From NCBI RefSeq assembly GCF_026151205.1, contig NC_087080.1:64001-122311 (forward strand): a DNA stretch of 58,311 nucleotides, in the 5' to 3' direction. The notes under the pieces are model-generated. The model was not told where the DNA came from. It made no database searches and saw nothing but the letters and a program-made list of their open reading frames with translations. The position numbers were made by a program, and so were the translations under genes. Shown here one piece after another: positions 57,684-58,311 of this stretch. The number at the start of each line of letters is the position of its first letter. The first letter of the stretch is position 1. The DNA is from Bolinopsis microptera (taxonomy: Eukaryota > Ctenophora > Tentaculata > Lobata > Bolinopsidae).

Positions 57684-57853
57684 TTCTTTGCTCCCATCTT
57701 CCTCCCGTGCACGTTTTCTCTCTTTGATGCATCCAAAGTTTTCTTGTGTACATAGTCCTTGTAGCACCGATTCAATTTCGCGTGATACTTGAATCCATTT
57801 GGTAGCAATGCAATACGTCCTAATATTTTTCTATCCGCTCGTGTTTCGGCAGC
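57684..57853 (-). CDS. Candidate exon of the PIN/CXC gene
   Basis: Acceptor TTTTGCTAG|GCTGCC at 57853, donor AA|GTTAGT after 57684. The frame AAETRADRKILGRIALLPNG continues to YHAKLNRCYKDYVHKKTL, a His/Cys-containing module usual in the N-terminal part of this family. Its phases do not match the neighbouring exons, so an indel or a mis-set boundary is present. Confidence 0.5.
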
Positions 57854-57988
57854 CTAGCAAAATGGGATAAATCGAGTGCAAATTCCATGCTGTGATACCT
57901 CAGGAGGTATTGTGAAGAAAATAATGAAAAGTTAACAATACCACGCAATGTTGAAATATTGTTGTAATAATTGTGATGACTTGATTAC

Positions 57989-58176
57989 CTGCAATACTTT
58001 GGTCCTGCCATTGTCACTACCACTAAGTCTGGACAGTGTTGACTGGTGTCTAAGCAAAAGATACAGTGTTTTTCTGGATCGTAGGCCGATTCTTTAGATA
58101 GTTTAAGAGATATTGATCCGGAAGGTTTTGACCCTCCAGCCTCTGAATCATGACCACCACCTCCAATGCAGCTCAT
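57989..58176 (-). CDS. Candidate first exon of the PIN/CXC gene
   Basis: ATG at 58176: MSCIGGGGHDSEAGGSKPSG, then EKHCIFCLDTSQHCPDLVVV, ending KYC with donor TGCAG|GTAATC after 57989. CxxC plus a later Cys suggests an N-terminal zinc knuckle. Phase 2 at the donor does not match the next exon. Confidence 0.5.
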
Positions 58177-58311
58177 AAAATTAAATAGTTTGCAAAAAAC
58201 TGAACAAATTTGCAGCAAAGAATTGAAATATAATATTTTATCGATTTGAGGGTTTTAGCTGTGAACAGCATTTTAACAGCTTTAAGTCGTTAATAGCATT
58301 ACAATTCAATG

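Overview
This is eukaryotic, almost certainly invertebrate metazoan, nuclear DNA. It is AT-rich and has a spliced SMC2 gene with GT-AG introns. It also carries decayed non-LTR retrotransposons, Penelope-like and MULE-like fragments, a tRNA-derived SINE remnant, and a PIN-like/CXC protein family that I associate with cnidarians and other early-branching animals. A cnidarian-like source is an inference at low confidence. No prokaryotic features, CRISPR arrays, rRNA or intact tRNA genes were found.

Layout. 1-6050 holds three minisatellites (8-bp, 13-bp and dimeric 42-bp units) separated by AT-rich DNA. 8345-12736 (+) is a long ARM/HEAT-like open frame with four in-frame 307-residue tandem repeats. 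12690-22000 is a consensus that looks corrupted by homopolymer inflation, and inside it a 43-bp minisatellite emerges cleanly at 18.4-18.8 and 22.0-22.86 kb. 22.9-37.6 kb is a graveyard of mobile elements: Penelope-like pieces with inverted termini, a LINE C-terminus, a 1.8-kb foldback element, a 311-bp tandem duplication, a MULE/LINE mosaic, a SINE head and a 19-bp minisatellite with higher-order structure. 39743-48985 (-) is the C-terminal half of SMC2 in six exons. 49.0-49.64 kb is a 636-bp (CTC)n tract. 49.97-52.03 kb holds two non-LTR retrotransposon fragments, one with a clear 16-bp target-site duplication. 52565-58176 (-) is a frameshifted multi-exon gene or element ending in an intact 1081-residue frame with a PIN/FEN-like core and a C-terminal CXC cysteine cluster.

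The most striking system is the SMC2 gene. Every intron visible in it is built almost wholly from a tandem repeat: 21-bp in introns 1 and 2, 61-bp in intron 3, 9-bp in intron 4 and 41-bp in intron 5. The upstream intron opens in a GGA/TCC tract. Introns 1 and 2 share the same 21-bp unit, and both are flanked by direct repeats of coding sequence, as expected if introns arise by insertion or tandem duplication. In intron 3 each of about 36 units carries the last 41 bases of the upstream exon plus a consensus 5' splice site. Exons were called by translating both strands and matching splice-site phase. The last exon (39743-39869) and exon 1 (48879-48985) have no long open frame of their own.

Tandem repeats occupy roughly a third of the window. 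Many long open frames inside them, in several frames at once, are by-products of unit lengths divisible by three and are not annotated as genes.
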